From Bacteroidota bacterium (GTDB lineage: Bacteria > Bacteroidota > Bacteroidia > B-17B0 > Aurantibacillaceae): a stretch of 64,000 bases of DNA. Within the stretch, counting starts at the first letter, position 1, and each line of letters begins with the position of its first letter. Where the stretch lies: positions 1 through 64,000 of the forward strand of contig JAHBTI010000002.1 in the NCBI GenBank assembly GCA_019638705.1, in the 5' to 3' direction. A program made the position numbers and the translations under genes. Below, in pieces: positions 18,239-27,875 of this stretch. Below the pieces are notes generated by a model that saw only the letters and a list, made by a program, of their open reading frames with translations, did no database searches and was not told the origin of the DNA.

Positions 18239-18246
18239 TAACTTTG
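18239..18246 (+). promoter_or_regulatory. Promoter -7 element (TAACTTTG)
   Basis: A match to TAnnTTTG, 36 bases before the ATG at 18283. No TTTG lies at the usual -33 distance, which fits activator dependence on the repeats just upstream. Confidence 0.5.
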
Positions 18247-18282
18247 TACTTTACCTGCACTTAACCATTAAAAAAATACAAC

Positions 18283-20601
18283 ATGAAAACGAGCATTACC
18301 TTTTTACTTTTTTTATTGCTTGCCTTTTTTGCCGCGCAGAGCCAAACTCAAACTTGGCAATGGGCAAAGCGTGTGGGCACTGTAAACGACAATAACGGCG
18401 ACCCCTTTAACCCCACTTTTAACGAGCAGATAAACGATGTAAAAGCAGATAAATATGGTAATGTGTATGCGACAGGAAGTTTTTATTCTAACCCTACTTT
18501 TGTAAATGTAACTAACGGACTGCCTACCACAGGCGGTTACGGTGGACTTGACGGGTATTTAATAAAATACAACTCTTGCGGCAGCGTTTTGTGGTGGCGC
18601 AGACTTGGAAGTACGGGCGATGATGGATTGAGTTCATTGGTATTTGATAATGACGAAAACATACAGGTATTAAGTGGTGCTGCTTCTACTGCTACCATTG
18701 ACGGTAATAACGGAATAGATACCATAATTAGTGGAGGAGGTACGTTTATTGCAAAATTTGATACCGCAGGAAACTTTATAAACAAATTAGATGTTCCGAA
18801 TGTGGGCAAACTATTTATTACAAGTCAGGGAGATTATTTTATTACAAATGGAATAACAGGAGTGAGGGTAAACACTTTGGGAATAACAACAGCTTCCTAT
18901 ACTTACGCAACAGTCAGTGTAGGGGTTTATCCCCCTGTAATTAATGGTATATTTCTTGATAAAAATGATAACTTATACTTATCTGGTTATTTTGACAAAA
19001 CAATAAATATAGGAGGGGGAACAACTTTAACTCCTGCGGGTACAACTATAACTCCAATCTCATACTGGGGAAATTCCTTAATAGTTAAATTTTCTTCAAC
19101 AGGAAGTATGTTATGGTACGAAAGGAGTTACAGTACCATTACAGGTGGAGATTTATTATTCCACAATGCGGTTGATAGTTCTGGAAATGTGGTATCAGTT
19201 GGCGGAAATGCAAGAGATGGAGCTGTTATTTTCGGTTATACTGTTAATGCTCTTACTAATGGTAATAAAGCTAATGTGATTTATTTTTTAGATGCTAATA
19301 CCGGAAATTTAATATCTGCAATAACCGGTACACTCAGTTTAGCTGGGGCAGGAGGTATATCGCCCTATGTTACCGACCACGATAATTATCATCATTGCAT
19401 AGGGTCAATTATTGGTAATTCTCTTACTTTTAATACTACAACATACACTACATCTACAATAGGAGGAGGCGGACAAAGTTGTATAGGTAAATTAAGTGCA
19501 ACGGGTAATTTTATCAATATAAATATGTTACCCCAATCAGGTTCTCAAAGGGAAGCAATTAACGGTTTAGATGTAAACGAACAAGGCAATATATATATAG
19601 GTGGTATGTTTGGCGGTACATTGGATAGCGCGGGTACAGCCGTAAACATAATGGGCGGCGCAGAAGACGGTTTTATTGCAAAATTTGGTTTTCCCTGCGG
19701 CAGCACGCTTACAACTTTAAGCCCGCTACCGCCCACAAGCTTAACAGCGCAATACCAAGCTACGCTTACCAATTATGTAACATGGATAGATAACGCCAAC
19801 TACGAAACAGGTTTTGAGTTGTGGTACAATATAAACGGCGCGGCAAATTTTTCGCTGTTGGCTACGCTGCCCGCCAATACCACAAGCTACACGCATACAG
19901 GTTTAAGTTACACAACTACCTACTGCTATAAAGCCCGCGCCGTAAACAATATAGGCGCAAGTTTTTTTACTAACATTGGTTGTGCCGCCACACCCGCCGC
20001 ACCTACCAACACAGGCACAGCACCCAACGCACCGCTTAACTTAACCGCAACAAACAACGGCAGCCTCACCAACCATGTGGCATGGACAGACAACAGCAAC
20101 GATGAAGATAGTTTTGAGTTATGGTACACAAGCACAGGCAACAGCACATATAGTTTGTTGGTTACCTTGCCCGCCAATACCACAAGCTACCTGCATACCA
20201 ATTTAACTTACAGCACCAATTATTGCTATCAGGTTGCTGCCACCAACAGCATAGGCAGCGCGTACAGCAACACCGCCTGTGCAGGCACACCCGGTGCGCC
20301 AAACGACACCACAAGTCTTATGGAGTTAAGCGCGCTTAATTTTATAAGCAAGGTAATTCCCAACCCCGCGCATGGTGAGTGCGTGGTGCAATACCCGCCG
20401 CTTGGCGGCACAACGCTTATTGAGCTGCTCAACGTTTCGGGACAGGTGTTGCAAACAATTTCTGTGCCTGCTTTGGAAAAACACACTTACGATATGCAGC
20501 AGCAACAAATAAAACTGCCCGCCGAAAAAGGCTTGTATTTTATAAAAATTACCACAGGTGTAAGTAAAGCAAGCACGGTGAAGAAGGTGGTAGTGGAGTG
20601 A
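18283..20601 (+). CDS. T9SS-secreted protein with beta-propeller-like and FN3-like domains
   Basis: A 772-residue secreted protein. It has a signal peptide ([16 protein letters not shown]) and a large N-terminal region (about 25-470) with SBBP/propeller-like blocks such as [26 protein letters not shown] and [15 protein letters not shown]. Two fibronectin-III-like repeats follow (about 480-575 and 585-675), similar to each other in wording: [18 protein letters not shown] and [19 protein letters not shown] type A T9SS sorting domain ends the protein (about 685-772; [18 protein letters not shown]). It is probably released or anchored at the cell surface. Ligand unknown. Confidence 0.85.
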   Translation: MKTSITFLLFLLLAFFAAQSQTQTWQWAKRVGTVNDNNGDPFNPTFNEQINDVKADKYGNVYATGSFYSNPTFVNVTNGLPTTGGYGGLDGYLIKYNSCGSVLWWRRLGSTGDDGLSSLVFDNDENIQVLSGAASTATIDGNNGIDTIISGGGTFIAKFDTAGNFINKLDVPNVGKLFITSQGDYFITNGITGVRVNTLGITTASYTYATVSVGVYPPVINGIFLDKNDNLYLSGYFDKTINIGGGTTLTPAGTTITPISYWGNSLIVKFSSTGSMLWYERSYSTITGGDLLFHNAVDSSGNVVSVGGNARDGAVIFGYTVNALTNGNKANVIYFLDANTGNLISAITGTLSLAGAGGISPYVTDHDNYHHCIGSIIGNSLTFNTTTYTTSTIGGGGQSCIGKLSATGNFININMLPQSGSQREAINGLDVNEQGNIYIGGMFGGTLDSAGTAVNIMGGAEDGFIAKFGFPCGSTLTTLSPLPPTSLTAQYQATLTNYVTWIDNANYETGFELWYNINGAANFSLLATLPANTTSYTHTGLSYTTTYCYKARAVNNIGASFFTNIGCAATPAAPTNTGTAPNAPLNLTATNNGSLTNHVAWTDNSNDEDSFELWYTSTGNSTYSLLVTLPANTTSYLHTNLTYSTNYCYQVAATNSIGSAYSNTACAGTPGAPNDTTSLMELSALNFISKVIPNPAHGECVVQYPPLGGTTLIELLNVSGQVLQTISVPALEKHTYDMQQQQIKLPAEKGLYFIKITTGVSKASTVKKVVVE

Positions 20602-20610
20602 AAATAAAAA

Positions 20611-20640
20611 TTTGCAGGAACAAAGAAAAGCGTATATTTG
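20611..20640 (+). promoter_or_regulatory. Promoter of rplU-rpmA
   Basis: TTTG at 20611-20614 and TATATTTG at 20633-20640 are separated by 18 bases, the best-formed Bacteroidota promoter in the window together with that of tRNA-Gln. It lies 46 bases before the rplU ATG. Confidence 0.75.
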
Positions 20641-20686
20641 CGTCCCTTTTTTAAGGAAATTATTAACAATTAAAAATCAAAAACCA

Positions 20687-21187
20687 ATGTACGCAATTGT
20701 AGAAATAGCCGGGCAACAGTTTAAAGTGGAACGTGGAAACAAAGTTTACGTTCACCGCCTTGAGGCTAATGAGGGTGCAAAAGTGGAATTTGACCGTGTG
20801 TTGTTGTTAGACAACGGCGGAAAAGTTTCAGTAGGCAACCCAACCGTAGATGGCGCAAAAGTAGCAGCCACAGTAATCAGTCACGTTAAAGGTGACAAAG
20901 TGATTGTATTCAAAAAGAAACGCCGCAAAGGCTATCAAAAATGGAACAACCACCGCCAAAGCTATACACAAATCCTTATTCAAGGTGTGTTGGGCAAAGG
21001 CGAAACCGTAAAAGAAGAACTGAAAGCCGAAAGAGTAGTTCGTGTTCACAACGCGAAAAAAGGCGTTCAGGTGGCAGAAGCCAAAGCAGAAGTAGCTGTA
21101 GAAGCAGCCGCTCCCGCTAAAAAAGCACCTGCAAAAAAAGCTGCGCCTAAAAAGGCAGCCGCTAAAAAAACAAGTAAAAAAGATTAA
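20687..21187 (+). CDS. rplU: 50S ribosomal protein L21
   Basis: Binds 23S rRNA in the large subunit. The L21 core ([53 protein letters not shown]) occupies residues 1-103. A 60-residue tail rich in Ala and Lys ([21 protein letters not shown]) follows, a common extension in Bacteroidota. I chose the ATG at 20687: the frame stays open further upstream only through the promoter. It is followed by rpmA after 78 bases, the universal rplU-rpmA pair. Confidence 0.96.
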   Translation: MYAIVEIAGQQFKVERGNKVYVHRLEANEGAKVEFDRVLLLDNGGKVSVGNPTVDGAKVAATVISHVKGDKVIVFKKKRRKGYQKWNNHRQSYTQILIQGVLGKGETVKEELKAERVVRVHNAKKGVQVAEAKAEVAVEAAAPAKKAPAKKAAPKKAAAKKTSKKD

Positions 21188-21195
21188 GTAAGAAG

Positions 21196-21239
21196 TTAGA
21201 TTTAAGAAGTCGGAAGTATGACGGAAATCTTAAATCTGA
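21196..21239. repeat. TTAGATTTAAG inverted repeat between rplU and rpmA
   Basis: TTAGATTTAAGA (21196-21207) faces TCTTAAATCTGA (21228-21239), 11 of 12 positions complementary. The same word appears at the start of the Wzi/RemB-like gene near 12400-12432. Confidence 0.65.
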
Positions 21240-21265
21240 AATCATAAATTTAAAATTATAAGAAA

Positions 21266-21523
21266 ATGGCACATAAGAAAGGCGTAGGCTCGTCAGACAA
21301 TGGTCGCGAGTCGCACAGTAAACGATTAGGCATTAAAATTTTTGGCGGGCAATCTTGCATCGCAGGAAACATCATCGTTCGCCAACGCGGAACAAAACAC
21401 AACCCCGGTGAAAACGTAGGTATCGGCAAAGACCATACCTTGTTTGCGTTGGTTGACGGAACCGTTGTATTTAAAAAGAAACGTAACGACCGCTCGTATG
21501 TATCGGTTGTTACCGCTCAATAA
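21266..21523 (+). CDS. rpmA: 50S ribosomal protein L27
   Basis: A large-subunit protein whose N terminus reaches the peptidyl-transferase centre. It has 85 residues with the family pattern [29 protein letters not shown] and [30 protein letters not shown]. The protein starts directly at the mature AHKKG form, without the cleaved N-terminal extension found in Firmicutes. A rho-independent terminator follows 25 bases downstream. Confidence 0.97.
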   Translation: MAHKKGVGSSDNGRESHSKRLGIKIFGGQSCIAGNIIVRQRGTKHNPGENVGIGKDHTLFALVDGTVVFKKKRNDRSYVSVVTAQ

Positions 21524-21547
21524 TTACAAGGGTTTAAACGAAAATTG

Positions 21548-21578
21548 AAAAGCTTTCCGTGAAAACGGAAGGCTTTTT
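21548..21578 (+). terminator. Rho-independent terminator after rpmA
   Basis: Stem AAAAGCTTTCCGT / ACGGAAGGCTTTTT with a GAAA loop, followed by T-rich sequence. Confidence 0.85.
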
Positions 21579-21703
21579 GTGTTTTTGTAAAAATGCGTAA
21601 ACAGTTTCTTAAATTCCCTTCAAAATATATTTTGTAGTTTAAAAATTACGTTATAATATTGCGTACCAAGAGTTTTTGGGTTTAAACTCATTACAATACA
21701 TTA

Positions 21704-22525
21704 ATGAAACAAATTTTTTTATACGCAATTGCCCTGTTGTTTATGTCAAATAACGTGCGTGCGCAAGGCAACGTAATCATTTTGGAAGGCAATTATCAAG
21801 GCAAAGCACTGTATGTACAAAATCCTTTTGGGCAGGGTGGCGTAGGTTTTTGTGCCTCTGAAGTAAAGGTAAACGGCAACATTACTACCGACGAAACCAA
21901 TTCAAGCGCGTTTGAAATTGATTTAAAAGCGCACAAGCTGAACATTGGCGATAAAGTTGAAGTGAAAATTTTTTATAAAGACGGCTGCAAGCCAAAAGTT
22001 CTGAACCCCGAAGTGCTGAAACCAAGAAGCACCTTTGAGGTGGTGGAAATGACGGTGGACAAAGAAGGTATTTTAAACTGGAAAACCAAATCGGAGGCAG
22101 GCAAATTAGCCTTTGTAGTAGAGCAGTTTCGCTGGAACAAATGGGTAAAAATAGGCGAAGTGGAAGGCAAAGGAACGCCAAGCATAAACGACTACTCTTT
22201 TAAAGTAACACCGCACAGCGGCAAAAATCAGTTTCGTGTGCGCCAAACCGATTACAGCGGACAGCCGCGCGTAAGCCAAGCCACAAACTATACAAGCGTT
22301 TTGCCCGAAATAGACTTTGCACCAACGCGGATAAGCAAAGAAAGAGAAATTACGTTTTCGCAAAAAGGCAACAGCAGCACTATTGAAACCTCGTTTGAAG
22401 TGTATGACCAGTACGGCAACGTGGTAAAAAAAGGTTACGATTCAAAAGTGGACATCAGCAATTTGCCTAAAGGAAGTTACTTTATAAACTACGACAATAA
22501 AATGGGCGAGTTTTCTAAAAAGTAA
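21704..22525 (+). CDS. Secreted protein with degenerate T9SS-like C-terminal domain
   Basis: A 273-residue protein with a signal peptide (FLYAIALLFMSNNVRAQ). Residues 25-110 form a beta-rich domain (VIILEGNYQGKALYVQNPF..GVGFCASEVKVNG). A fibronectin-like middle follows (FRVRQTDYSGQPRVSQ). The C terminus (FEVYDQYGNVVKKGYDSKVDISNLPKGSYFINYDNKMGEFSKK) follows the T9SS type A pattern but lacks the YPNP opening, so sorting is likely but not certain. Function not recognised. It stands alone between the rpmA terminator and glutamate dehydrogenase. Confidence 0.7.
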   Translation: MKQIFLYAIALLFMSNNVRAQGNVIILEGNYQGKALYVQNPFGQGGVGFCASEVKVNGNITTDETNSSAFEIDLKAHKLNIGDKVEVKIFYKDGCKPKVLNPEVLKPRSTFEVVEMTVDKEGILNWKTKSEAGKLAFVVEQFRWNKWVKIGEVEGKGTPSINDYSFKVTPHSGKNQFRVRQTDYSGQPRVSQATNYTSVLPEIDFAPTRISKEREITFSQKGNSSTIETSFEVYDQYGNVVKKGYDSKVDISNLPKGSYFINYDNKMGEFSKK

Positions 22526-22602
22526 GTTGCCGTCCTTATCTATTTTTGTTTGGATTGCTAAATTGCATACCTTTACGCCCCGATAAATAAAAACGAACAA
22601 TC

Positions 22603-23883
22603 ATGTCAACAAAAACAGTTCCGTTATCCGCCAAAGTACACGAGGTAACGATGTTTGAATCGGTTTTGGCTCGCCTTGATGCAGCCGCAAAACTGATGAA
22701 TCTCAGCTCAGAATTAGCACAGATTTTACGCAATCCGCAAAAACAGGTGAAAGTAAGCCTGCCCATTATGATGGACAGCGGCAACATTCAGGTGTTTGAA
22801 GGCTACCGTACCGTACACAGCACACATTTAGGTCCGAGCAAAGGCGGCATTCGCTATGCCTTAGATGTAAACACCGACGAAGTTCGCGCTTTGGCAGCGT
22901 GGATGACATTTAAGTGTGCTGTTGCCAACCTGCCTTACGGCGGTGCAAAAGGCGGCATTAAATGCGACCCCCGCGCTATGAGCGTTGGCGAATTGGAACG
23001 TTTGAGCCGTGCTTATGCCAAAGCCATGAAAGATGTTATCGGCATAAACAAAGATATTCCTGCGCCCGACATGGGAACAGGCGGACGCGAAATGGCTTGG
23101 ATTTTAGACGAGTTTAACAAAATTACAGGCGAAGATAATCCGGGTGTGATTACCGGCAAACCAATTGCTTTGGGCGGCTCTTTGGGGCGCGATGCAGCAA
23201 CAGGTCGCGGTGTAATGGTAAATACCTTGGAAGCACTTAAAAAAATGAACCTGAAACCAATCGCGGTTACTGCCGTGGTGCAGGGTTTTGGCAACGTAGG
23301 CTCGCACGCTGCGCGCCTGTTATCTGAACAGGGCGTAAAAATTGTGGGCATTGGCGACCACACCGCTTCGTTTTACAGCGAAAAAGGCATTAACATTGCC
23401 GAAGCGTTGGAATACGCGGCACAAAACGGTCGTGTGTTAAAAGGCTTTAAAGGTGCAACCGAAATCCGTTCCGAAGAACTGCTGATTAGCAAATGCGATG
23501 TGTTAGTACCTGCGGCTTTGCAAAACGTAATTACCGAAGAAAACGCACCGAAAATTCAGGCAAAACTGATTGTGGAAGGTGCAAATGGTCCAACCATGCC
23601 CGAAGCCGACCCGATTATTCACGAAAAAGGAATTATTTGTGTGCCCGATATTTTGGCAAACAGCGGCGGCGTAACCGTAAGTTATTTTGAGTGGGTTCAA
23701 AACAAAGCAGGTTACTACTGGACGGAGCAAGAAGTAAACGCCAAACACGACGAAAAAATGGAACTTGCGTTTGATGCCGTTTGGAACAATAAAGGCAAAT
23801 ACAAAACAAGTATGCGCATAGCCGCTTATATTACAGCTTTGCAAAAAATTGAGCAGGGTGTAAAACTAAAAGGCGCGTACTAA
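22603..23883 (+). CDS. gdhA: Glu/Leu/Phe/Val dehydrogenase (glutamate dehydrogenase)
   Basis: Catalyses reversible oxidative deamination of glutamate to 2-oxoglutarate and ammonia with NAD(P). The 426 residues include the substrate-binding and catalytic segments GPSKGGIRYA, KCAVANLPYGGAKGGIKCDP and DIPAPDMGTGGREMAWILDEF. The C-terminal Rossmann domain carries VVQGFGNVGSHAA (GxGxxG-type). The opening block resembles the GluDH rather than LeuDH subgroup, but coenzyme preference is not clear. It is a single gene ended by a strong terminator. Confidence 0.93.
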   Translation: MSTKTVPLSAKVHEVTMFESVLARLDAAAKLMNLSSELAQILRNPQKQVKVSLPIMMDSGNIQVFEGYRTVHSTHLGPSKGGIRYALDVNTDEVRALAAWMTFKCAVANLPYGGAKGGIKCDPRAMSVGELERLSRAYAKAMKDVIGINKDIPAPDMGTGGREMAWILDEFNKITGEDNPGVITGKPIALGGSLGRDAATGRGVMVNTLEALKKMNLKPIAVTAVVQGFGNVGSHAARLLSEQGVKIVGIGDHTASFYSEKGINIAEALEYAAQNGRVLKGFKGATEIRSEELLISKCDVLVPAALQNVITEENAPKIQAKLIVEGANGPTMPEADPIIHEKGIICVPDILANSGGVTVSYFEWVQNKAGYYWTEQEVNAKHDEKMELAFDAVWNNKGKYKTSMRIAAYITALQKIEQGVKLKGAY

Positions 23884-23903
23884 ACTTTATAACTAACTGA
23901 CTT

Positions 23904-23946
23904 TAAGCGATTAGGCTTTTTTTAATAAAAGTTTAGTCGCTTTTTG
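23904..23946 (+). terminator. Rho-independent terminator after glutamate dehydrogenase
   Basis: A long hairpin: TTAAGCGATTAGGCTTTT pairs with AAAAGTTTAGTCGCTTTT, with G-T pairs, and ends in a T run. Confidence 0.75.
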
Positions 23947-23959
23947 TAGTTTAAAATTT

Positions 23960-23967
23960 TACATTTG
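23960..23967 (+). promoter_or_regulatory. Promoter -7 element (TACATTTG) of plsY
   Basis: TAnnTTTG just beyond the preceding terminator and 28 bases before the plsY start. Confidence 0.5.
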
Positions 23968-23995
23968 CTAACCTTATTTTAACAGTACAGATACA

Positions 23996-24622
23996 TTGCC
24001 TGCCATTTTAATATTCATAGCATACCTTTTAGGCTCTGTTCCTACATCTATCTGGATAGGAAAACGCTTTTACAAAATTGATGTGCGTGAGTTTGGCAGC
24101 GGCAATGCAGGCGCAACCAACACATTCAGGGTTTTAGGAAAAAAAGCAGGTATTCCCGTTTTAATTATTGACATTTTAAAAGGTACTTGCGCGGTTGCAT
24201 TATCTTACCTCAGCGGTTTTGAATACGGAAGTGCCGAGTTTGTGAATTTACAGCTTGGTTTGGGTGTGGCGGCTTTAATCGGGCATATTTTTCCTGTGTT
24301 TGCAGGATTCAGAGGCGGTAAAGGCGTGGCTACCATGTTGGGCGTGGTAGTTTGCATTACGCCTGTGTCTTGTTCGTTGGCATTAATCGTATTTTTATTT
24401 GTGTTGTTTTCAAGCCGCATGGTGTCTTTGTCTTCTATGCTGGCAGGTGTATCTTTCCCTGTTATTTTAAACGTGCTTTTAGGCAACCAAAATCCTGTGC
24501 TGATGACTTTTTCTATTGTGGTTGCCGTTTTATTAATCATCACGCACCGCAAAAACATCAAACGCATACTCAGCAAACAAGAAAGCAAAATAGTTTTGTT
24601 TTCTTCTGCGGTAAAAAAATAA
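23996..24622 (+). CDS. plsY: Glycerol-3-phosphate acyltransferase PlsY
   Basis: A membrane enzyme that transfers an acyl group from acyl-phosphate to glycerol-3-phosphate, the first step of phospholipid synthesis. The three catalytic motifs are present: YLLGSVPTSIWIGK (residues 10-23), REFGSGNAGATNTFRVLG, and GHIFPVFAGFRGGKGVATMLG. The 208-residue length is normal. No ATG precedes the first conserved membrane segment, so initiation must use TTG at 23996 or another non-ATG codon. The C terminus (IKRILSKQESK) is typical. Confidence 0.94.
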   Translation: MPAILIFIAYLLGSVPTSIWIGKRFYKIDVREFGSGNAGATNTFRVLGKKAGIPVLIIDILKGTCAVALSYLSGFEYGSAEFVNLQLGLGVAALIGHIFPVFAGFRGGKGVATMLGVVVCITPVSCSLALIVFLFVLFSSRMVSLSSMLAGVSFPVILNVLLGNQNPVLMTFSIVVAVLLIITHRKNIKRILSKQESKIVLFSSAVKK

Positions 24623-24691
24623 ACAATCTCTTTGTTTATTTTTCTTTTTCCTTAACATAAATCACAATCGGCAATTCAGCAACTTTGCTGA

Positions 24692-27259
24692 GTGGAAAAA
24701 AGTCTTGAAATACAGCCAAAACCTTTTTACAAAAAGCTGTTGAGGTTTTTTCTTTGGTGTTTTATCGTTTCGGTTGTTTTTATCACATCGTTAATGGCTT
24801 TGCTGTTTGTTTACGAAGACGAGGTGAAAGCCGCTGTGGTAAAGGAACTGAACAGGCATTTGAAAGCCGAAGTAAAGGTAAATCCCGAAAACATTACACT
24901 CACCATTATAAAAACGTTTCCTGATTGCTCCGTTGAATTTAAAAATATGCTCATGTTGGAAGCCTTGCCAATTAAGCAGCGCGACACCCTGCTGTTTGCC
25001 GAACAACTGAATTTGCATTTTAACATTCAAAACCTGTGGCACAAAACATACGGCATTGAAAAAATAAAGCTCAAAAACGCTGTGGCAAAATTGAAGCAAT
25101 TAAAAAACGGCAAAAACAATTACACCTTTTGGGAAAGTTCCAACGACACAAGTTCGGCGAACAATGTTGCTTTTAATCTGAATTTAATTACCGTTGAAAA
25201 TTGCTACTTACATTACACGAACATTCCGAACAGTTTTAACGCCGAAGTGTTTATTAAAACCCTTGAATTTAAAGGACATTTTAAGGACACACAATTTGAT
25301 TTATATACAAAAGCACAGGCACAAATTCAACACATCGCGTATAAAAAATCAACTTTGCTGAAAAGTAAACATTTGGATTTTGCTTTTGATTTAGATGTGA
25401 ACAAAGACCATTACACGTTCAAAAAAACATCATTCAACTTAAATCAATTAGCACTTGAACTCAATGGCGGATTTACATACAACACAACGCTGAAAAACCT
25501 CAACGTTAATTTTAACGCCCCCTCTTTTGATATTGCTTCCGTTTTATCTTTATTGCCCGAAGAATTTAAAAGCAACATAAACGATTACCAAAGCGAGGGC
25601 AGTTTTTACGCGCAGGGAAACATAAACTATGCCGACAAAAACAATTACAACATTGTAAGCAACTTCGGCATAAAAAACGGAAAAATTACTTACAAGCCGC
25701 AGTCTGCCGAAGCGCATAACGTAAATGCCGAAGGAAACTTGCAATGGTCAAACTCGGCTTCTGTGCTTGACATAAAAAATATTTCTCTGAATTTAACAGA
25801 TGATGAAATACGCGGAAAATTTTTACTGAAAGATTTTTCAAAACCCTATTTGCAGGTTACGGCACAGGCAAATGTGCATTTAGAAAATGTAATTCGCTTT
25901 TTTCCGATTGATACCCTGACTTTATTAAACGGCGAACTCATATTAAATTCTGAAATAGAAGGTGCGCTTAACGATTTGAAAAACGAAACGTTTTCTACCA
26001 AAGTAAAATTAGAAATGGAAGCCGTTGTTTCTGCGCTGCAAGCGCAGTTTAAAGGCGACGAAAAAATTTACGCCGTTGAAAACTGTTCGCTGGTGGCACT
26101 AAACCGCGAAGTGGAAGTGCATGATTTAAGGTTGAAACGCGGCAACTCCGATATAAAAGTAAACGGAAAAATTCCTGCCTTGTTTAATTATTTGTTTGAT
26201 AAAAGTTCCCCGCTCATTATTCAGGGTAATTTGGTTTCGGAGCAACTTTATATGGAAGATTTTTTAGCCCCAACCAAACCCTCCCCAAAGGGGAAGGAGC
26301 AGAACGCCGCGCCTTTAATTCCAAAACACATACAATTAAAACTGAACGCTGAAATTGCCAAATTTTATTTCGGAAAATTTGAAGCAAACAACATCAGCGG
26401 CAATATTGAAGTGAGAAATCAAAAAGCAATGCTCAATAATATGACATTGCAAACCATGCAGGGCGAAGCAGAAATACAAGCCTTTGCCGACAATTCAAAA
26501 AATAAATTAGATGTGATGCTGCAAAGCCGTTTAAAAAACATCAACATCACTCATCTGTTTTCGCAAATGGAAAATTTCGGGCAAACCACTTTGCAGGACA
26601 AACATTTAAAAGGCATTGCCTCTGCCACGCTTGATTTTAGCGGCACTTGGAACAACCAATTAGAAGCGGATTACAACAGCATAAAATCGGCTTGTAATTT
26701 GGTTATTATGCGCGGCGAGTTAATTGATTTTTCGCCGTTGCGTTCGCTTTCAAAATTTGTAGATGTGCAGGATTTGCAACACATTCGTTTTTCTGATTTG
26801 GAAAGTGCCGTGCAAATAAATAACAGTGTCATTTCCATTGCAAAAACTTCTATAAAAAACTCCGCGCTCAACATTGATTTTTTTGGTACGCATACGTTTG
26901 ACGGAAACATTGATTATCACTTTCAGCTCTTAATCAGCGAGCTTTTGGCTAAAAAACGCAAACGTAAAATTGACGATGAGTTTGGCGCAGTAGAAAACGA
27001 CAAAGACAACCGCCGCAGCGCATTTATACGCATGACGGGCACTTTGGACAAACCCGTTTTTAAATACGACAGAAAAACGCTGCGCGAAAAAGTAAAAACC
27101 GATATTAAAACCGAAAAACAAACCGTGCGCGAACTTTTGAAAGAAGAATTTAAACTGTTTAAAAAAGATACTGCGGAAAAAAAACAACAGTTTCAGTTGG
27201 AAAAGCCAAACAACAACACTTCTAAAAAGTTGGAAGAAGCAGAGGACGATGATTTTTAG
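24692..27259 (+). CDS. AsmA-like membrane-anchored periplasmic protein
   Basis: An 855-residue protein starting with GTG. One membrane segment (about residues 18-39) is followed by the AsmA opening VKELNRHLKAEVKVNPENITLTIIKTFPDCSVEFKNM. A very long beta-rich region comes next, then the AsmA C-terminal signature (SSATLDFSGTWN-type, here IASATLDFSGTWNNQLEADYNS.. and MRGELIDFSPLRSLSKF). The charged C-terminal tail is Lys/Glu-rich. AsmA-clade proteins form bridges implicated in phospholipid transport to the outer membrane. A GC-rich repeat sits in frame at 26266-26298 (FLAPTKPSPKGKEQ). Confidence 0.85.
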   Translation: MEKSLEIQPKPFYKKLLRFFLWCFIVSVVFITSLMALLFVYEDEVKAAVVKELNRHLKAEVKVNPENITLTIIKTFPDCSVEFKNMLMLEALPIKQRDTLLFAEQLNLHFNIQNLWHKTYGIEKIKLKNAVAKLKQLKNGKNNYTFWESSNDTSSANNVAFNLNLITVENCYLHYTNIPNSFNAEVFIKTLEFKGHFKDTQFDLYTKAQAQIQHIAYKKSTLLKSKHLDFAFDLDVNKDHYTFKKTSFNLNQLALELNGGFTYNTTLKNLNVNFNAPSFDIASVLSLLPEEFKSNINDYQSEGSFYAQGNINYADKNNYNIVSNFGIKNGKITYKPQSAEAHNVNAEGNLQWSNSASVLDIKNISLNLTDDEIRGKFLLKDFSKPYLQVTAQANVHLENVIRFFPIDTLTLLNGELILNSEIEGALNDLKNETFSTKVKLEMEAVVSALQAQFKGDEKIYAVENCSLVALNREVEVHDLRLKRGNSDIKVNGKIPALFNYLFDKSSPLIIQGNLVSEQLYMEDFLAPTKPSPKGKEQNAAPLIPKHIQLKLNAEIAKFYFGKFEANNISGNIEVRNQKAMLNNMTLQTMQGEAEIQAFADNSKNKLDVMLQSRLKNINITHLFSQMENFGQTTLQDKHLKGIASATLDFSGTWNNQLEADYNSIKSACNLVIMRGELIDFSPLRSLSKFVDVQDLQHIRFSDLESAVQINNSVISIAKTSIKNSALNIDFFGTHTFDGNIDYHFQLLISELLAKKRKRKIDDEFGAVENDKDNRRSAFIRMTGTLDKPVFKYDRKTLREKVKTDIKTEKQTVRELLKEEFKLFKKDTAEKKQQFQLEKPNNNTSKKLEEAEDDDF
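26266..26298. repeat. GC-rich repeat relative inside the AsmA-like gene
   Basis: AGCCCCAACC..CTCCCC facing GGGGAAGGAG. It resembles the CCCCC/GGGGG repeat family and is translated as PTKPSPKGKE, a proline-rich interruption in an otherwise beta-rich stretch. Confidence 0.55.
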
Positions 27260-27302
27260 GGCGCAAGAGCAAAAGAAATTTTTTTAAACAAAATATTCTG
27301 TC

Positions 27303-27310
27303 TATATTTG
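27303..27310 (+). promoter_or_regulatory. Promoter -7 element (TATATTTG) of rimP-nusA-infB
   Basis: A perfect -7 motif 65 bases before the rimP start, with T-rich sequence at the -33 distance. Confidence 0.6.
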
Positions 27311-27338
27311 CAGCGTTAAAATAAAACGGTGATTGAAA

Positions 27339-27359
27339 AGGGGGACAAAAAGTCCCCCT
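27339..27359 (+). terminator. GC-rich hairpin in the rimP leader (terminator or attenuator)
   Basis: A perfect 8-bp stem AGGGGGAC / GTCCCCCT with an AAAAA loop, followed by CTTTATT. It lies between the promoter and rimP, so it would be in the 5' leader of the rimP operon. It may also end transcripts from the upstream AsmA-like gene. Confidence 0.6.
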
Positions 27360-27375
27360 CTTTATTGCAAAAAAT

Positions 27376-27840
27376 TTGATAACAAAAGAACATATTCTTA
27401 ACCTTGCCGATGCGCATTTAGCGGGCAGCAGCGTGTATATTACCAACATTAAAATTGGCGGTGATAATCACATCAACATAAACATTGACGGCGACAAGGG
27501 CGTAAACATTGACGACTGCGTTGCTCTGAGCCGTGCCATTGAAGGGGCTTTGGACAGAGATGAAGAAGATTATTCGTTAGATGTAAGTTCGCACGGAGCA
27601 ACCACGCCTTTAGTTTTGCCCCGCCAGTACAAACGCCACATTGGTCGCACGCTTGAAGTAAAGTTTCCTGACGGAAACAATGCCGAAGGCGAATTGATAA
27701 AATTAAATGACAACGGTTTTACGTTGCAATACAGTGTGCGCGAGAACAAACCCATTGGCAAAGGAAAAGTAACCGTAGTAAAAGAACAAACCATTCTCTT
27801 TGCCGAAATAAAAGAAGCGAGAATAAAATTGAAGTATTAA
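27376..27840 (+). CDS. rimP: Ribosome maturation factor RimP
   Basis: Needed for late assembly of the 30S subunit. The 154 residues contain the RimP pattern IDGDKGVNIDDCVALSRAIEGALDRDEEDYSLDVSSHGATTPLVLPRQYKRHIGR, followed by an SH3-like C-terminal domain. There is no ATG in the N-terminal region; TTG at 27376 is the likely start. It heads the conserved rimP-nusA-infB operon, with 35 bases to nusA. Confidence 0.93.
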   Translation: MITKEHILNLADAHLAGSSVYITNIKIGGDNHININIDGDKGVNIDDCVALSRAIEGALDRDEEDYSLDVSSHGATTPLVLPRQYKRHIGRTLEVKFPDGNNAEGELIKLNDNGFTLQYSVRENKPIGKGKVTVVKEQTILFAEIKEARIKLKY

Positions 27841-27875
27841 TAAACTAATAAACAAAAAATAAAAATCAAAAAAAC

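Noticed and set aside
20612..20686. N-terminal extension of L21
   Set aside because: The extra 25 codons run through the promoter. [11 protein letters not shown] at 20687 is the conserved L21 start.
20640..20686. Riboswitch or L21 leader element upstream of rplU
   Set aside because: The leader is only about 45 bases, AT-rich, with no convincing fold.
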